Shown here one piece after another: positions 1 to 7,041 of a stretch of 9,323 nucleotides of DNA (positions within the stretch are counted from its first letter, which is position 1; every line of letters begins with the position of its first letter). This DNA is from Pseudomonadota bacterium (GTDB taxonomy: Bacteria > Pseudomonadota > Gammaproteobacteria > Burkholderiales > Burkholderiaceae_D), in contig JAEWBA010000167.1 of NCBI GenBank assembly GCA_023391395.1, positions 1 to 9,323 of the forward strand, given 5' to 3'. Both the position numbers and the translations under genes were made by a program. The notes under the pieces were generated by a model. The model was not told the origin of the DNA, ran no database searches, and saw only the letters and a program-made list of their open reading frames with translations.

Positions 1-1214
1 ACCTTGGCCTTGTCGGCGCCGAAGAAGATCAGGTCGCCGTCCTGGGCACCGGTCAGCTCGAGAACCTGCGCCAGCGCCGCATCATGGATGTTTTTGACGA
101 TGGGCGATTGCAGGCCGTCGCGACCCTTGGCCTTGTCGTTGACCTTGATGTAGGCCAGGCCCTTGGCGCCGTAGATGGCGACGAACTGGGTGTAGGCGTC
201 GATCTCGGAACGCGGCATGGCGCCGCCGCCCGGCACGCGCAAGCCGACCACGCGACCGCCGTCCATGTTGGCGGCGCCGGAGAATACCTTGAAGTCCACG
301 TCCTTCATCACCTCGGTCAGTTCGGTGAACTGCAGCTTGACGCGCATGTCCGGCTTGTCGGAACCGTACATGCCCATCGCGGTGGCGTAGTCCATCACCG
401 GGAAGGGATTGGGCAGATCGGCGTCGAGCGCATTCTTGAAGACCAGGCGGATCATGCCCTCGAACAGATCGCGGATTTCCTGTTCGTTCAGGAAGGAGGT
501 TTCGCAATCGATCTGGGTGAATTCCGGCTGGCGATCGGCGCGCAGGTCTTCGTCGCGGAAGCACTTGGTGATCTGGTAATAGCGGTCGAAACCGGAGACC
601 ATCAGCAATTGCTTGAACAGTTGCGGCGACTGCGGCAAGGCGAAGAAGTGGCCCGGATTCACGCGCGAAGGCACCAGGTAGTCGCGTGCGCCTTCGGGCG
701 TCGACTTGGTGAGCATCGGCGTTTCGATATCGATGAAGCCGTTGGCATCGAGGAACTTGCGCACTTCCATCGTCACCTTGTAGCGCAGCATCAGGTTGCG
801 CTGCATCTGCGGGCGGCGCAGGTCCAGCACGCGATGGGTCAGGCGCGTGGTTTCCGACAGGTTGTCGTCGTCAAGCTGGAACGGCGGCGTCACGGAAGGA
901 TTCAGGACTTCGATGTCCTGGCACAGCACTTCGATCTTGCCCGACTTCAGGCTGGCGTTTTCCGTCCCTTCCGGGCGGTTGCGCACCAGGCCGGTGATGC
1001 GCAGGCAGAATTCGTTGCGCACCGCTTCGGCGGTCTTGAATACCTCGGCACGGTCCGGGTCGCACACCACCTGGACCAGGCCTTCACGGTCGCGCAGGTC
1101 GATGAAGATCACGCCGCCATGGTCCCGGCGCCGATGCACCCAGCCGCAGAGGCTGACGGTTTGGCCGAGCAGGGCCTCGGTGACGAGGCCGCAGTAATGA
1201 GTTCGCATAGACAT
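1..1214 (-). CDS. aspS: Aspartyl-tRNA synthetase (class II), 3' end cut off by window edge
   Basis: Charges tRNA with aspartate in the cytoplasm. I translated 404 uninterrupted codons to the left edge. The family is about 590-600 residues, so roughly the last third, including class II motif 3, lies outside. Visible parts in order: N-terminal OB-fold anticodon-binding domain (about 1-110, with [12 protein letters not shown] at 23-34); class II core with motif 1 around [19 protein letters not shown] (162-180), QSPQLFKQ (195-202) and motif 2 [18 protein letters not shown] (219-236); then the start of the bacterial GAD insertion (from about 290) with [12 protein letters not shown] at 393-404. Start choice: ATG at 1214 (MSMRTHYCG), with a second in-frame ATG at 1208 that gives the more usual MRTHYCG. 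Only a weak GGAA precedes the start. His32 and Gly83 match what I recall of non-discriminating AspRS. It lies 83 bp after the DUF502 gene on the same strand, with no terminator or promoter seen between them. Identity is near certain. Confidence 0.97.
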   Translation of the reverse strand, partial: MSMRTHYCGLVTEALLGQTVSLCGWVHRRRDHGGVIFIDLRDREGLVQVVCDPDRAEVFKTAEAVRNEFCLRITGLVRNRPEGTENASLKSGKIEVLCQDIEVLNPSVTPPFQLDDDNLSETTRLTHRVLDLRRPQMQRNLMLRYKVTMEVRKFLDANGFIDIETPMLTKSTPEGARDYLVPSRVNPGHFFALPQSPQLFKQLLMVSGFDRYYQITKCFRDEDLRADRQPEFTQIDCETSFLNEQEIRDLFEGMIRLVFKNALDADLPNPFPVMDYATAMGMYGSDKPDMRVKLQFTELTEVMKDVDFKVFSGAANMDGGRVVGLRVPGGGAMPRSEIDAYTQFVAIYGAKGLAYIKVNDKAKGRDGLQSPIVKNIHDAALAQVLELTGAQDGDLIFFGADKAK

Positions 1215-1297
1215 GTTCAGGTTCCAGTTTTCAGATTCTTCTTGAGGACGCAAATTGCTTGGATGGCCAAGGCGTCATCGACCGCAGTCCGGTGGCT

Positions 1298-1936
1298 TCA
1301 GGTGCCGGTGCGCTCGGCCACGGGCGCGGGATTACCGGCGGTGGGCAGATAATCGGGCGACACTACGCCCATCGAGACGATGTACTTGAGCGCCGCATCG
1401 ATGCTCATATCGAGCTCGATGGCGTCGGCGCGCGGCACCATCAGAAAGAAGCCGGACGTCGGGTTGGGAGTGGTGGGCACGTAGACGCTGACATAATCGC
1501 CGGCCAGATGGTTCTTCACGTCGCCGCCCGGCACGCCGGTCAGGAAGGCGATGGTCCAGGAGCCTTCACGGGGATATTGTACGAGTACCGCCTTGCGGAA
1601 GGCATTGCCGGACGAGGAAAACAAGGTGTCCGACACCTGCTTCACGCTCGAATAGATCGAGCTGACGATGGGAATGCGGGTCAGGGTCGCTTCCCAGGCG
1701 TACACCAGGCGCTTGCCGATGAAATTGCGCGCCAGCAAGCCGGTAAGAAAGATGACCAGAAGGGTCAGGATCGTCCCCATGCCGGGAATATGAACACCGA
1801 ACAAGGCTTTCGGTTGCCACTCGGCCGGCAGCAGGAGCAGGGATTGATCCATGGTACTGATGATCAGGCTCAGCACCCAGCCGGTAATGACCAGGGGAAC
1901 GAGGATCAGCAGTCCGGTAATGAAATATCTGCGCAT
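1298..1936 (-). CDS. DUF502 family two-helix inner-membrane protein
   Basis: A 212-residue protein of the DUF502 family (PF04367), whose molecular function is not established. A hydrophobic segment at about residues 4-27 follows a short basic start (MRRYFITGLLILVPLVITGW). A second lies at about 52-72, with conserved-looking polar patches after it (NFIGKRLVYAWE; RIPIVSSIYSSVKQVSDT at about 87-104). The C-terminal half (about 110-190) is a soluble domain containing SWTIAFLTGVPGG and VYVPTTPNPTSGFFLMVP, the family's hallmark stretches. A short Pro/Ala-rich tail follows. The ATG at 1936 is the only sensible start: an in-frame TGA lies at 1961-1963. No Shine-Dalgarno is visible before it, and a strong hairpin ends 14 nt upstream. 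The order FmdB - DUF502 - aspS is, as I recall, common in Burkholderiales, so this is probably one transcription unit with aspS. Family assignment is confident; function is unknown. Confidence 0.9.
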   Translation of the reverse strand: MRRYFITGLLILVPLVITGWVLSLIISTMDQSLLLLPAEWQPKALFGVHIPGMGTILTLLVIFLTGLLARNFIGKRLVYAWEATLTRIPIVSSIYSSVKQVSDTLFSSSGNAFRKAVLVQYPREGSWTIAFLTGVPGGDVKNHLAGDYVSVYVPTTPNPTSGFFLMVPRADAIELDMSIDAALKYIVSMGVVSPDYLPTAGNPAPVAERTGT

Positions 1937-1950
1937 GATGATCTGTGGTG

Positions 1951-1981
1951 GGGAAGCCGTTCACGGCTGTGACGGCTTCCC
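1951..1981. repeat. Strong hairpin just upstream of the DUF502 start codon
   Basis: A perfect 10-bp inverted repeat, GGGAAGCCGT (1951-1960) and ACGGCTTCCC (1972-1981). The inner arms CAC (1962-1964) and GTG (1969-1971) extend it to about 13 paired bases with one bulge and a 4-nt loop. On the transcribed (minus) strand the stem ends 14 nt before the ATG of the DUF502 gene, where a ribosome-binding site would normally lie. No T-run follows, so it is a poor intrinsic terminator. It could be an mRNA-stability or translation-control element, or a leaky transcript boundary after the FmdB gene. Confidence 0.6.
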
Positions 1982-1990
1982 GGGATTGGC

Positions 1991-2034
1991 AGGCGGACTT
2001 GCGTCCTCCGCACGGCCCAAGGCCAGGTCCGCCT
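1991..2034. repeat. Inverted repeat overlapping the FmdB-gene stop codon
   Basis: AGGCGGAC (1991-1998) and GTCCGCCT (2027-2034) are perfect 8-bp inverted repeats separated by 28 nt. A further G-T wobble pair lies inside, and the loop holds GGCC-CAA-GGCC. One arm includes part of the TAG stop of the FmdB-type gene. With the hairpin at 1951-1981 this makes two tandem structures in a 96-bp gap. No T-run is present. It may serve as a 3'-end stabiliser or processing site. The longer loop makes it less convincing than its neighbour. Confidence 0.4.
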
Positions 2035-2320
2035 ATTTGCCGCTGTCGGCGGCCGCGGTCGGAGAAGCATCATTGGTGCCGGTGGCAGCCGCAGCCGGTT
2101 CAGCCGCATTGGCGGCCGGCGCCGAGGTGCCCCCTGAGCCGCCGCGGAAGTCGGTGACATACCAGCCGGTTCCCTTCAACTGGAAACCCGCTGCGGTCAG
2201 CTGCTTCTTGAACGCGGGCTTGTCGCAGGACGGGCACACGCTCAAGGGCGCGTCGGACACTTTTTGCAGCACATCCTTGGCAAAGCCACATGCTTCACAA
2301 CGATACGCATAGATCGGCAT
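2033..2320 (-). CDS. FmdB-family zinc-ribbon protein
   Basis: A 95-residue protein of the FmdB / CxxC_CxxC_SSSS zinc-ribbon family. It starts MPIYAYRCEACG and binds zinc through two Cys pairs: Cys8/Cys11 and Cys29/Cys32 (VCPSC). The usual family order of ribbon, then FKKQLTAAGFQLKGTGWYVTDF (about residues 37-58), is intact. From about residue 60 the tail is low-complexity Gly/Ala/Pro/Thr/Ser (GGSGGTSAPAANAAEPAAA and onward) and probably disordered. The name comes from putative regulators of formamidase/amidase operons, but the biochemical role of the family is not established. The ATG at 2320 is fixed by a GGAGA Shine-Dalgarno at 2326-2330, 5 nt away, and by the family's invariant MP-Y-Y-C start. 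The open frame continues upstream, but that extension has no family similarity. A perfect TATAAT lies 34 nt upstream. It probably heads the FmdB - DUF502 - aspS unit. Confidence 0.93.
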   Translation of the reverse strand: MPIYAYRCEACGFAKDVLQKVSDAPLSVCPSCDKPAFKKQLTAAGFQLKGTGWYVTDFRGGSGGTSAPAANAAEPAAAATGTNDASPTAAADSGK

Positions 2321-2354
2321 AAAAATCTCCGCGAAAAATCTTCCAAAACCCTGA

Positions 2355-2360
2355 ATTATA
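2355..2360 (-). promoter_or_regulatory. Probable -10 box upstream of the FmdB-type gene
   Basis: TATAAT reads perfectly on the minus strand and lies about 35 nt before the ATG at 2320, so transcription would start near 2348. At 15-18 bp further upstream the sequence (CCCAAA, CCAAAA) does not resemble TTGACA, so a -35 element is weak or absent. A perfect 10-bp palindrome, GCGCATGCGC, sits at 2383-2392, just above the expected -35. It could be an activator or repressor site. Position and strand fit a promoter for FmdB - DUF502 - aspS. Confidence 0.5.
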
Positions 2361-2429
2361 AAGATTTCCGGGGCGATTTTGGGCGCATGCGCATTGATAT
2401 CGGCGGCGCGGGGAAGGCGCCGGCTGCAG

Positions 2430-2470
2430 GCCGCCTGTCCGGGGAGGATGGCCCAGTCCGGACAGGCGGC
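2430..2470. repeat. 13-bp inverted repeat between symporter and FmdB genes (possible terminator)
   Basis: GCCGCCTGTCCGG (2430-2442) and CCGGACAGGCGGC (2458-2470) form a perfect 13-bp GC-rich stem with a 15-nt loop. It begins 35 nt after the symporter stop codon, where a transcript end is expected. The T-run (TTTT, 2471-2474) lies on the plus-strand side, however. For the minus-strand symporter transcript the stem is preceded by AAAA and followed by CTGCAG, so it is not a canonical intrinsic terminator in the needed direction. It may protect the 3' end of the symporter mRNA, or stop antisense transcription coming from the FmdB side. Confidence 0.55.
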
Positions 2471-2505
2471 TTTTGAGAAGGATATCCGGGCTCCGGGTTC
2501 CGGGC

Positions 2506-3969
2506 TCAGGCCCTCACCTGCTCGGCCGCCACCCGGGGCTCGTTGCGGTTGCGCAGCACCTGAGGCAGGAGCGAACCGGCGATCATGCCGGCAAACGCGG
2601 CCATCAGGCCGGCAAGCTGGCCGGGAAAGTGTTCGCCCCAAGGAGAAATCTGCGGAAAGAACATGATCCAGGTACCGATGCCGGCAGCCACCGAGACGAT
2701 CGCGCCCTGCGTCGTCGCGCGGCCCCAGTACAAGCCCATCACCAGCGGCACGAAAGCGCCGACCAGGGTCACCTGGTAAGCCGAGGACACCAGTTCGTAG
2801 ATCGAGGTGCCCTTCATCGCAATCGCATAGGCCAATACCAGGGCTGCGAACACCACGATGGAGCAACGCATCGCGAACAACTGCTCCTTGTCGGTCATTT
2901 CCGGGCGCAGATTCTTCAGGATGTTTTCGACGAAGCTGGTGGACGGCGCCAGCAGCGTGGCGGAGGAAGTGCTCTTGATCGCCGACAGCAACGCGCCGAA
3001 GAAGAAGATCTGCATCAGCAAGGGCATCTTGGTCAGGATGAAAGTCGGCAGCAGACGCTGATAGTCGTTCTTGGCCAGATCGAGAGCGTCATTTCCCATG
3101 ACCACGACGGCGCTGGCGACGATGAACATCGGCACGAAGGCGAACAGGATATAGCTGGCGCCGCCGATGACGGCGCCGGAGCGCGCAGTCGGCGCATTCT
3201 TGGCCGACATCACGCGCTGGAACACGTCCTGCTGCGGAATGCTCCCTAGCATCATCGTTATCGCCGCGGCGATGAAGAAAGCGATATCGGTGAAGGTGGG
3301 CGGCGGCAGGAAGTTCAGCAGATTGCTGTCGGTCACCATGGTCATGACCTGGTCGGCGCCCCCAGCCAGATCGGCGGCGAAGAATGCAATGGCGCTCAGG
3401 CCGACCACCAGTACGATCATCTGGATCAAATCGGTCCAGGCGACTGCGAGAAAGCCGCCGATCACGACGTAGATCAGCACCGCCAGTGTGCCGACGATCA
3501 TCCCGGTGGTTTCCGACATCGCGCCATTGGTCAGCACCGAGAACACCAAGCCCAGCGCGGTGATCTGCGCCGCCACCCAGCCGAGGTAGCTCAGGATGAT
3601 CGCGATCGAGCAAAATATTTCAATCCCCTTGCCATAGCGGTTGCGGTAAAAACTGCCGATGGTCAGGAGATTCTGCTTGTACAGTTTGGCGGCGAAGAAA
3701 ATGCCGACCAGGATCAGGCAAGTGCCAGCGCCAAAAGGGTCTTCGACCACATCGTGCAAACCGCCCTGCACGAACCTGGCCGGAATCCCCATCACGGTTT
3801 CTGCGCCGAACCAGGTTGCGAAGGTGGTCGTCACCACCATGATCAGCGGCAGGCTGCGGCCGGCAACGGCGAAATCGCTGGTGTTCTTGATGCGGGTGCC
3901 GGCCCAGGCCCCCAGCGCAAGCGTCCCCAGCAAATACAACACGACAAAGGAAATCAGCGTGATGTTCAT
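2506..3969 (-). CDS. Sodium:solute symporter (SSS family), substrate unknown
   Basis: A 487-residue inner-membrane transporter of the SSS family (PutP/vSGLT-like, LeuT fold), which couples Na+ entry to solute uptake. Length and about 13 hydrophobic segments fit the family. Visible marks: helix 1 at about 3-22; AGRSLPLIMVVTTTFATWFG (36-55), the typical first signature with the unwound helix; WVAAQITALGLVFS (131-144); IGGFLAVAWTDLIQ (170-183); IPQQDVFQRVMSAKN (244-258); and LLSAIKSTSSATLLAPSTSF (327-346). In the last, Ser333-Thr334 sit where the family's Na2 sodium site carries a Ser/Thr pair. The substrate cannot be read from sequence; proline, pantothenate, carboxylates or other small solutes are possible. 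The ATG at 3969 has a good GGGGAG ribosome-binding site (3979-3984). It stands alone: 273 bp separate it from the upstream methyltransferase gene and 185 bp from the FmdB gene, so it is likely its own unit. No frameshift or truncation is seen. Confidence 0.93.
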   Translation of the reverse strand: MNITLISFVVLYLLGTLALGAWAGTRIKNTSDFAVAGRSLPLIMVVTTTFATWFGAETVMGIPARFVQGGLHDVVEDPFGAGTCLILVGIFFAAKLYKQNLLTIGSFYRNRYGKGIEIFCSIAIILSYLGWVAAQITALGLVFSVLTNGAMSETTGMIVGTLAVLIYVVIGGFLAVAWTDLIQMIVLVVGLSAIAFFAADLAGGADQVMTMVTDSNLLNFLPPPTFTDIAFFIAAAITMMLGSIPQQDVFQRVMSAKNAPTARSGAVIGGASYILFAFVPMFIVASAVVVMGNDALDLAKNDYQRLLPTFILTKMPLLMQIFFFGALLSAIKSTSSATLLAPSTSFVENILKNLRPEMTDKEQLFAMRCSIVVFAALVLAYAIAMKGTSIYELVSSAYQVTLVGAFVPLVMGLYWGRATTQGAIVSVAAGIGTWIMFFPQISPWGEHFPGQLAGLMAAFAGMIAGSLLPQVLRNRNEPRVAAEQVRA

Positions 3970-4242
3970 TTATCTTTGCTCCCCATGAAGGAACCGGGAT
4001 GGCTAGGGAACATGATCGATCGATGCCTGCCTGATCGAGATGTCGTCTCCATCCATTAAAACGCCGGGTTGAAAGGCCCGCTCTACTGTTCTTGCCGGGG
4101 ACATCCCGCAATGCGGATGCGCATATCCCTATGGCAAAAATTCCCGCGATTATAGCCGCATAATCTCGTCAGATGAGAACTACTTCAAAGAAGAAGACAG
4201 AGATAAGAAAGAAGGTTACCAATCCTTGAATACCGGCTGGAA
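3970..4242 (-). other. Upstream region and long leader of the symporter gene
   Basis: This 273-bp gap holds no convincing gene. Read on the minus strand it contains, in order: a pyrimidine-rich tract just after the methyltransferase stop (plus-strand AAAGAAGAAGACAGAG and onward, 4187-4215); a perfect TATAAT (4149-4154); then about 170 nt of probable leader ending in the GGGGAG ribosome-binding site at 3979-3984. The leader can form a small hairpin at about 4102-4119 (CATCC-CGCA with TGCGGATG, one bulge). I see no match to a riboswitch I know. No clear intrinsic terminator follows the methyltransferase gene. Confidence 0.5.
4148..4165 (-). promoter_or_regulatory. Probable -10 box of the symporter gene, inside an inverted repeat
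   Basis: TATAAT on the minus strand occupies 4149-4154, giving a start near 4142. No good -35 is found at 15-18 bp (CATCTG, TCATCT, CTCATC). The closest TTGACA-like hexamer, CTGACG at 4167-4172, is only 12 bp away. The box lies within the inverted repeat GATTAT (4148-4153) - 6 nt - ATAATC (4160-4165). A protein bound there would cover the -10, so a regulator-dependent promoter is possible. Confidence 0.45.
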
Positions 4243-4839
4243 TTACCGGCGCCGCCAGACCTGCCAGCGTTCCTTTCCGGCGAATACCGGCAGCAAACCC
4301 TCCACCACTTCGTCGGTAATCCGTTCGAAGCACGGAGCCATCAGGCCTTCCAGCTCTGGTGGAGTAATACCGAAGGGCGGTCCTCGCGGCGCATCATCCA
4401 TGAAAAAGAAACCGGCGAGCAGGCCGCCCGGCGGCAGCAGTTCGGCCCAGCGGGCCACGATGGCCGGCCGCATGCGTGGAGGCAAAGCGCAAAAGAAGGC
4501 GCATTCGTAAATCAGTTCGAGCGGCCGGGGCGGATCGAAGCTGAAGAAATCCGCCTGCACCACCCGCTGTCCCCATGGTCCCAGCTTCTTGCGCGCCGCC
4601 TCGACCGCGGCGGCGGAAAAATCGATCGCCGTGACATCCCAACCCGCCTCGGACAGGCAGGCCACTTCGTAGCCCGTGCCGCAGCCGGGGATCAGCGTGA
4701 CATACGGCCGCGCCGCCTGCGCCACGAAGTCGCGCAGCCGCGCCGGCACCCCGCCGCGGTCCCAGGGCGTGTAGCCTTGTTCGAAGCGCTCGCTCCAGAA
4801 GTCGGCGGAAGCAGGGTTGCGTGTGCTGAATTCCGGCAT
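4243..4839 (-). CDS. TPMT-like SAM-dependent methyltransferase
   Basis: A 198-residue cytoplasmic class I methyltransferase of the thiopurine/thiol S-methyltransferase-like family (PF05724). Seen in order: SADFWSERFEQGYTPWDRGG (11-30), the family's N-terminal substrate/cofactor lid with its W-D pair; SAM-binding motif I VTLIPGCGTGYEVACLSEAG (47-66); the acidic end of strand 2 at Asp73 (TAIDFS); QADFFSF (95-101); IYECAFFCALPPRMRPAIVA (110-129); LPPGGLLAGFFF (135-146); and PPFGITPPELEGL (154-166). Length is close to bacterial members. The methyl acceptor is unknown: thiols, chalcogen compounds and halides are used by relatives. The ATG at 4839 is 12 nt after the ubiB stop, without a visible Shine-Dalgarno (CTCTTCTTCTC precedes it), which suggests translational coupling to ubiB. 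That linkage hints at a quinone-related or redox role, but this is inference only. Confidence 0.88.
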   Translation of the reverse strand: MPEFSTRNPASADFWSERFEQGYTPWDRGGVPARLRDFVAQAARPYVTLIPGCGTGYEVACLSEAGWDVTAIDFSAAAVEAARKKLGPWGQRVVQADFFSFDPPRPLELIYECAFFCALPPRMRPAIVARWAELLPPGGLLAGFFFMDDAPRGPPFGITPPELEGLMAPCFERITDEVVEGLLPVFAGKERWQVWRRR

Positions 4840-4851
4840 GAGAAGAAGAGC

Positions 4852-6426
4852 TTATCCGGCCGCCTGATACCAGCGCAGGATGGCCTGCACCAGGAAAATC
4901 CCGCCGATCAGGCCGCCCCCAAAGAAGACGGCAAAACCCAGCATCAGGTTGGTGCGCCTCTGCTCGGCCAGCAATTGGCGCAGCAGGTCGGCATTCTGTT
5001 GCTCGGGTTGCGCGCTTTGCGCCAGCAGGGCCTGGTGCGCCAGGCGCGGCAATTCCGGAAGCAGATGATTGTAGCGTGGCGCCTCGCTCTTGAAGCGGCG
5101 CACCAGGCCGCGCCAGCCGACCTGCTCGTTCATCCAACGTTCGAGATAAGGCTTGGCGGTTTTCCAGAGGTCCAGGTCCGGGTCGAGCTGGCGTCCCAGG
5201 CCTTCGATATTCAAAAGCGTCTTTTGCAGCAGCACCAGTTGCGGCTGCACTTCGATATTGAAGCGGCGCGAAGTCTGGAACAGGCGCAGCAGCACCTGCC
5301 CGAAGGAGATGTCTTTCAGGGGGCGATCGAAGATCGGCTCGCAACAGGCGCGCACCGCCGCCTCCAGTTCATCCACCCGGGTTTCCTTGGGCGCCCAGCC
5401 CGATTCGATATGCGCCTCGGCCACGCGCTTGTAGTCGCGCTGGAAGAAGGCCAGGAAATTCTGGGCCAGGTAGTCCTTATCGAAATCGGTCAGAGTGCCG
5501 ACGATGCCGAAGTCCAGCGCGATGTAGCGGCCGAAAGTTTCCGGCTCCACCGACACCAGGATATTCCCGGGGTGCATGTCGGCGTGGAAGAAGCCGTCGC
5601 GGAACACCTGCGTGAAGAAGATTTCGACCCCATCACGCGAGAGCTTTTTCATATCGACGCCGGCGGCCATCAGGCGCTCGGTCTGCGAGATCGGAATGCC
5701 GCGCATGCGCTCCATTACGATCACCGCAGTCGAGCAGTAATCCCAATGCATCTCGGGTATGGCCAACAGGGCCGAGCCGTTGAAGTTGCGGCGCAACTGG
5801 CTGGCATTGGCCGCTTCGCGCATCAGGTCGAGCTCGTCGTGCAGATACTTGTCGAACTCCGCCACCACCTCGCGCGGCCGCAGACGACGCCCGTCCGGCC
5901 ACAGCCGCTCCACCCAGGTGGCGGCAATGCTCATCAGCGCGATGTCTTCCTCGATGTACTTCTTCACCCCCGGACGCAGCACCTTGACGGCGACTTCACG
6001 GCCATCCTTCAGGCGCGCGAAATGCACCTGCGCAATCGAGGCCGAGGCCACCGGGGTGCGATCGAAGGCGGCGAACAAGTCGTCGGGATGCGCGCCCAGG
6101 GAGCGCTTGATCTGGGCGATAGCCAGCTCGGAATCGAAGGGAGGCACGCGGTCCTGCAGACGGGCCAGTTCATCGGCCACGTCCGGCGCCAGCAGGTCCC
6201 GGCGCGTCGAGAGCAACTGTCCGAACTTCACGAAGATCGGCCCCAGGCTTTCCAGGGCCATGCGCAGCCGCACGCCGCGGGGCGCGGAAAGATCACGCCA
6301 GAACATCACGGTGGAAAGCAGCTTGTTGATGCGCGGACGCGCCAGGCCGGCCATGGCGATATCGTCCAGGCCATAGCGGCTGGCTACGCGCATGATCTTG
6401 AACAGGCGCGGAATTCTGAACAGCAT
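4852..6426 (-). CDS. ubiB: UbiB, atypical protein-kinase-like ATPase for ubiquinone biosynthesis
   Basis: A 524-residue membrane-associated member of the ABC1/ADCK/UbiB family (Coq8 homologue), required for aerobic ubiquinone synthesis; ATPase activity is thought to help extract or organise lipid intermediates. Family hallmarks are intact: KxGQ motif Lys67-Gln70 ([15 protein letters not shown]), the Ala-rich nucleotide loop ASASIAQVH (127-135), beta-3 lysine Lys148 (VAVKV), ExD motif Glu198-Asp200, catalytic loop HADMHPGN (281-288, Asp283 and Asn288), and DFG at 305-307. The C-terminus has one clear hydrophobic segment, about 493-517, with a GGGLIGG glycine patch, where E. coli UbiB (about 546 residues) has two helices. 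The ATG at 6426 directly follows the ubiJ TAG with no gap, and GGAAGGG (6436-6442) inside ubiJ is a suitable ribosome-binding site, so the two genes are translationally coupled. Identification is very secure. Confidence 0.97.
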   Translation of the reverse strand: MLFRIPRLFKIMRVASRYGLDDIAMAGLARPRINKLLSTVMFWRDLSAPRGVRLRMALESLGPIFVKFGQLLSTRRDLLAPDVADELARLQDRVPPFDSELAIAQIKRSLGAHPDDLFAAFDRTPVASASIAQVHFARLKDGREVAVKVLRPGVKKYIEEDIALMSIAATWVERLWPDGRRLRPREVVAEFDKYLHDELDLMREAANASQLRRNFNGSALLAIPEMHWDYCSTAVIVMERMRGIPISQTERLMAAGVDMKKLSRDGVEIFFTQVFRDGFFHADMHPGNILVSVEPETFGRYIALDFGIVGTLTDFDKDYLAQNFLAFFQRDYKRVAEAHIESGWAPKETRVDELEAAVRACCEPIFDRPLKDISFGQVLLRLFQTSRRFNIEVQPQLVLLQKTLLNIEGLGRQLDPDLDLWKTAKPYLERWMNEQVGWRGLVRRFKSEAPRYNHLLPELPRLAHQALLAQSAQPEQQNADLLRQLLAEQRRTNLMLGFAVFFGGGLIGGIFLVQAILRWYQAAG

Positions 6427-7002
6427 CTAGCGGCGCCCTTCCAGTCTTTCGATACGCTTGCCCAGGCGCTCGACATCGTCGCGCAGCCGGATCACGTCCT
6501 CGGCGAAGCCGGCGACGGTTTGCGGCCGTATCAGCAAGGGCTGCTCTTCGAGGAAATATTCGGCCAGGTTCTCGGCCAACGCCTGCTGGGTCGCCTTGGC
6601 AAGTCCGAGCGCATGACGGGCGCCGCCGACCATCCGGTTAGCGGCGATCTCGCCCACCCAGCGGCTGAGGTCTTCCTCGGCTTCCCATTGCAAGGACTGG
6701 CTCAATTGCGAAATCGCATTGGCGAAGTCGGCATCGCCTTCCACCTGCACATAGGAAAACGCCCGCTCCCGATCTTGCATGATGAGCGGCAGGTCGCTCA
6801 AGCGGACACGAACCGTGACATTGGCGGCCGCATCCGCAGGGGCCGCCTGCAGCATGCCGTCGGCGGCGACCTGCAAACGCAGCGCGGCCACACCGGCGTC
6901 CAGGAACGCCACCTTGCCGGCATGGCGCGCAAGCTTGTCGCGCGCCCAGGCTTCGCGGGCAAGCAGATGATTGATGAAGGCGGAAGCGGTGTTGGAAATC
7001 AT
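6427..7002 (-). CDS. ubiJ: UbiJ-like SCP2-domain ubiquinone biosynthesis accessory factor
   Basis: A 191-residue protein matching UbiJ (formerly YigP, SCP2 domain) in length, layout and position just before ubiB. UbiJ works with UbiK in the soluble ubiquinone-synthesis complex and binds lipid intermediates through its SCP2 fold. The N-terminus FINHLLAREAWARDKLARHA (9-28) is typical. The SCP2-like core spans about 30-110 (VRVRLSDLPLIM, then VQVEGDADFANAISQLSQSL at 86-105). The C-terminus ends in a charged helix (LRDDVERLGKRIERLEGR, 172-189), likely a coiled coil and a plausible UbiK-binding region. The start is uncertain. The ATG at 7002 gives the usual N-terminus but has no Shine-Dalgarno and sits 7 nt below a terminator. 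An in-frame GTG at 7035 has a GAGG (7042-7045) 6 nt upstream and would add 11 residues, but lies in the terminator stem. The reading frame stays open well upstream of both. Confidence 0.9.
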   Translation of the reverse strand: MISNTASAFINHLLAREAWARDKLARHAGKVAFLDAGVAALRLQVAADGMLQAAPADAAANVTVRVRLSDLPLIMQDRERAFSYVQVEGDADFANAISQLSQSLQWEAEEDLSRWVGEIAANRMVGGARHALGLAKATQQALAENLAEYFLEEQPLLIRPQTVAGFAEDVIRLRDDVERLGKRIERLEGRR

Positions 7003-7008
7003 CGATAG

Positions 7009-7041
7009 AAAACAAAACCGCCCGTGATAATTCACGGGCGG
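7009..7041 (-). terminator. Intrinsic terminator between the Tim44-like gene and ubiJ
   Basis: On the minus strand CCGCCCGTGA - ATTA - TCACGGGCGG forms a perfect 10-bp GC-rich stem with a 4-nt loop (arms 7032-7041 and 7018-7027). TTTTGTTTT (7009-7017) follows at once. This is a textbook Rho-independent terminator, 29 nt after the stop of the Tim44-like gene. Its T-run ends 6 nt before the ubiJ ATG, leaving no room for a new promoter or ribosome-binding site, so ubiJ-ubiB must rely on readthrough or on promoters upstream of it. Confidence 0.9.

Noticed and set aside
2383..2392. Perfect palindrome GCGCATGCGC near the FmdB-gene promoter as a defined operator
   Set aside because: Short GC-rich palindromes are common in DNA of this composition, and I cannot match it to a known regulator site. 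It is mentioned only with the promoter.
2033..2866. A 277-codon extended frame for the FmdB-type protein
   Set aside because: The family begins at MPIYAYRC, and a good Shine-Dalgarno sits right before that ATG. The upstream part is a shadow of the symporter gene plus intergenic DNA.
3970..4140. A known riboswitch in the symporter leader
   Set aside because: I looked for glycine, TPP, SAM, cobalamin and similar conserved cores by eye and found none.
4777..7008. A 743-codon plus-strand open frame opposite ubiB and ubiJ, and a 422-codon one at 84-1352 opposite aspS
   Set aside because: They lie antisense to securely identified genes, and their translations are His/Gln/Gly/Ala-rich with no domain I recognise. 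GC-rich codon bias on the real strand leaves few antisense stops.
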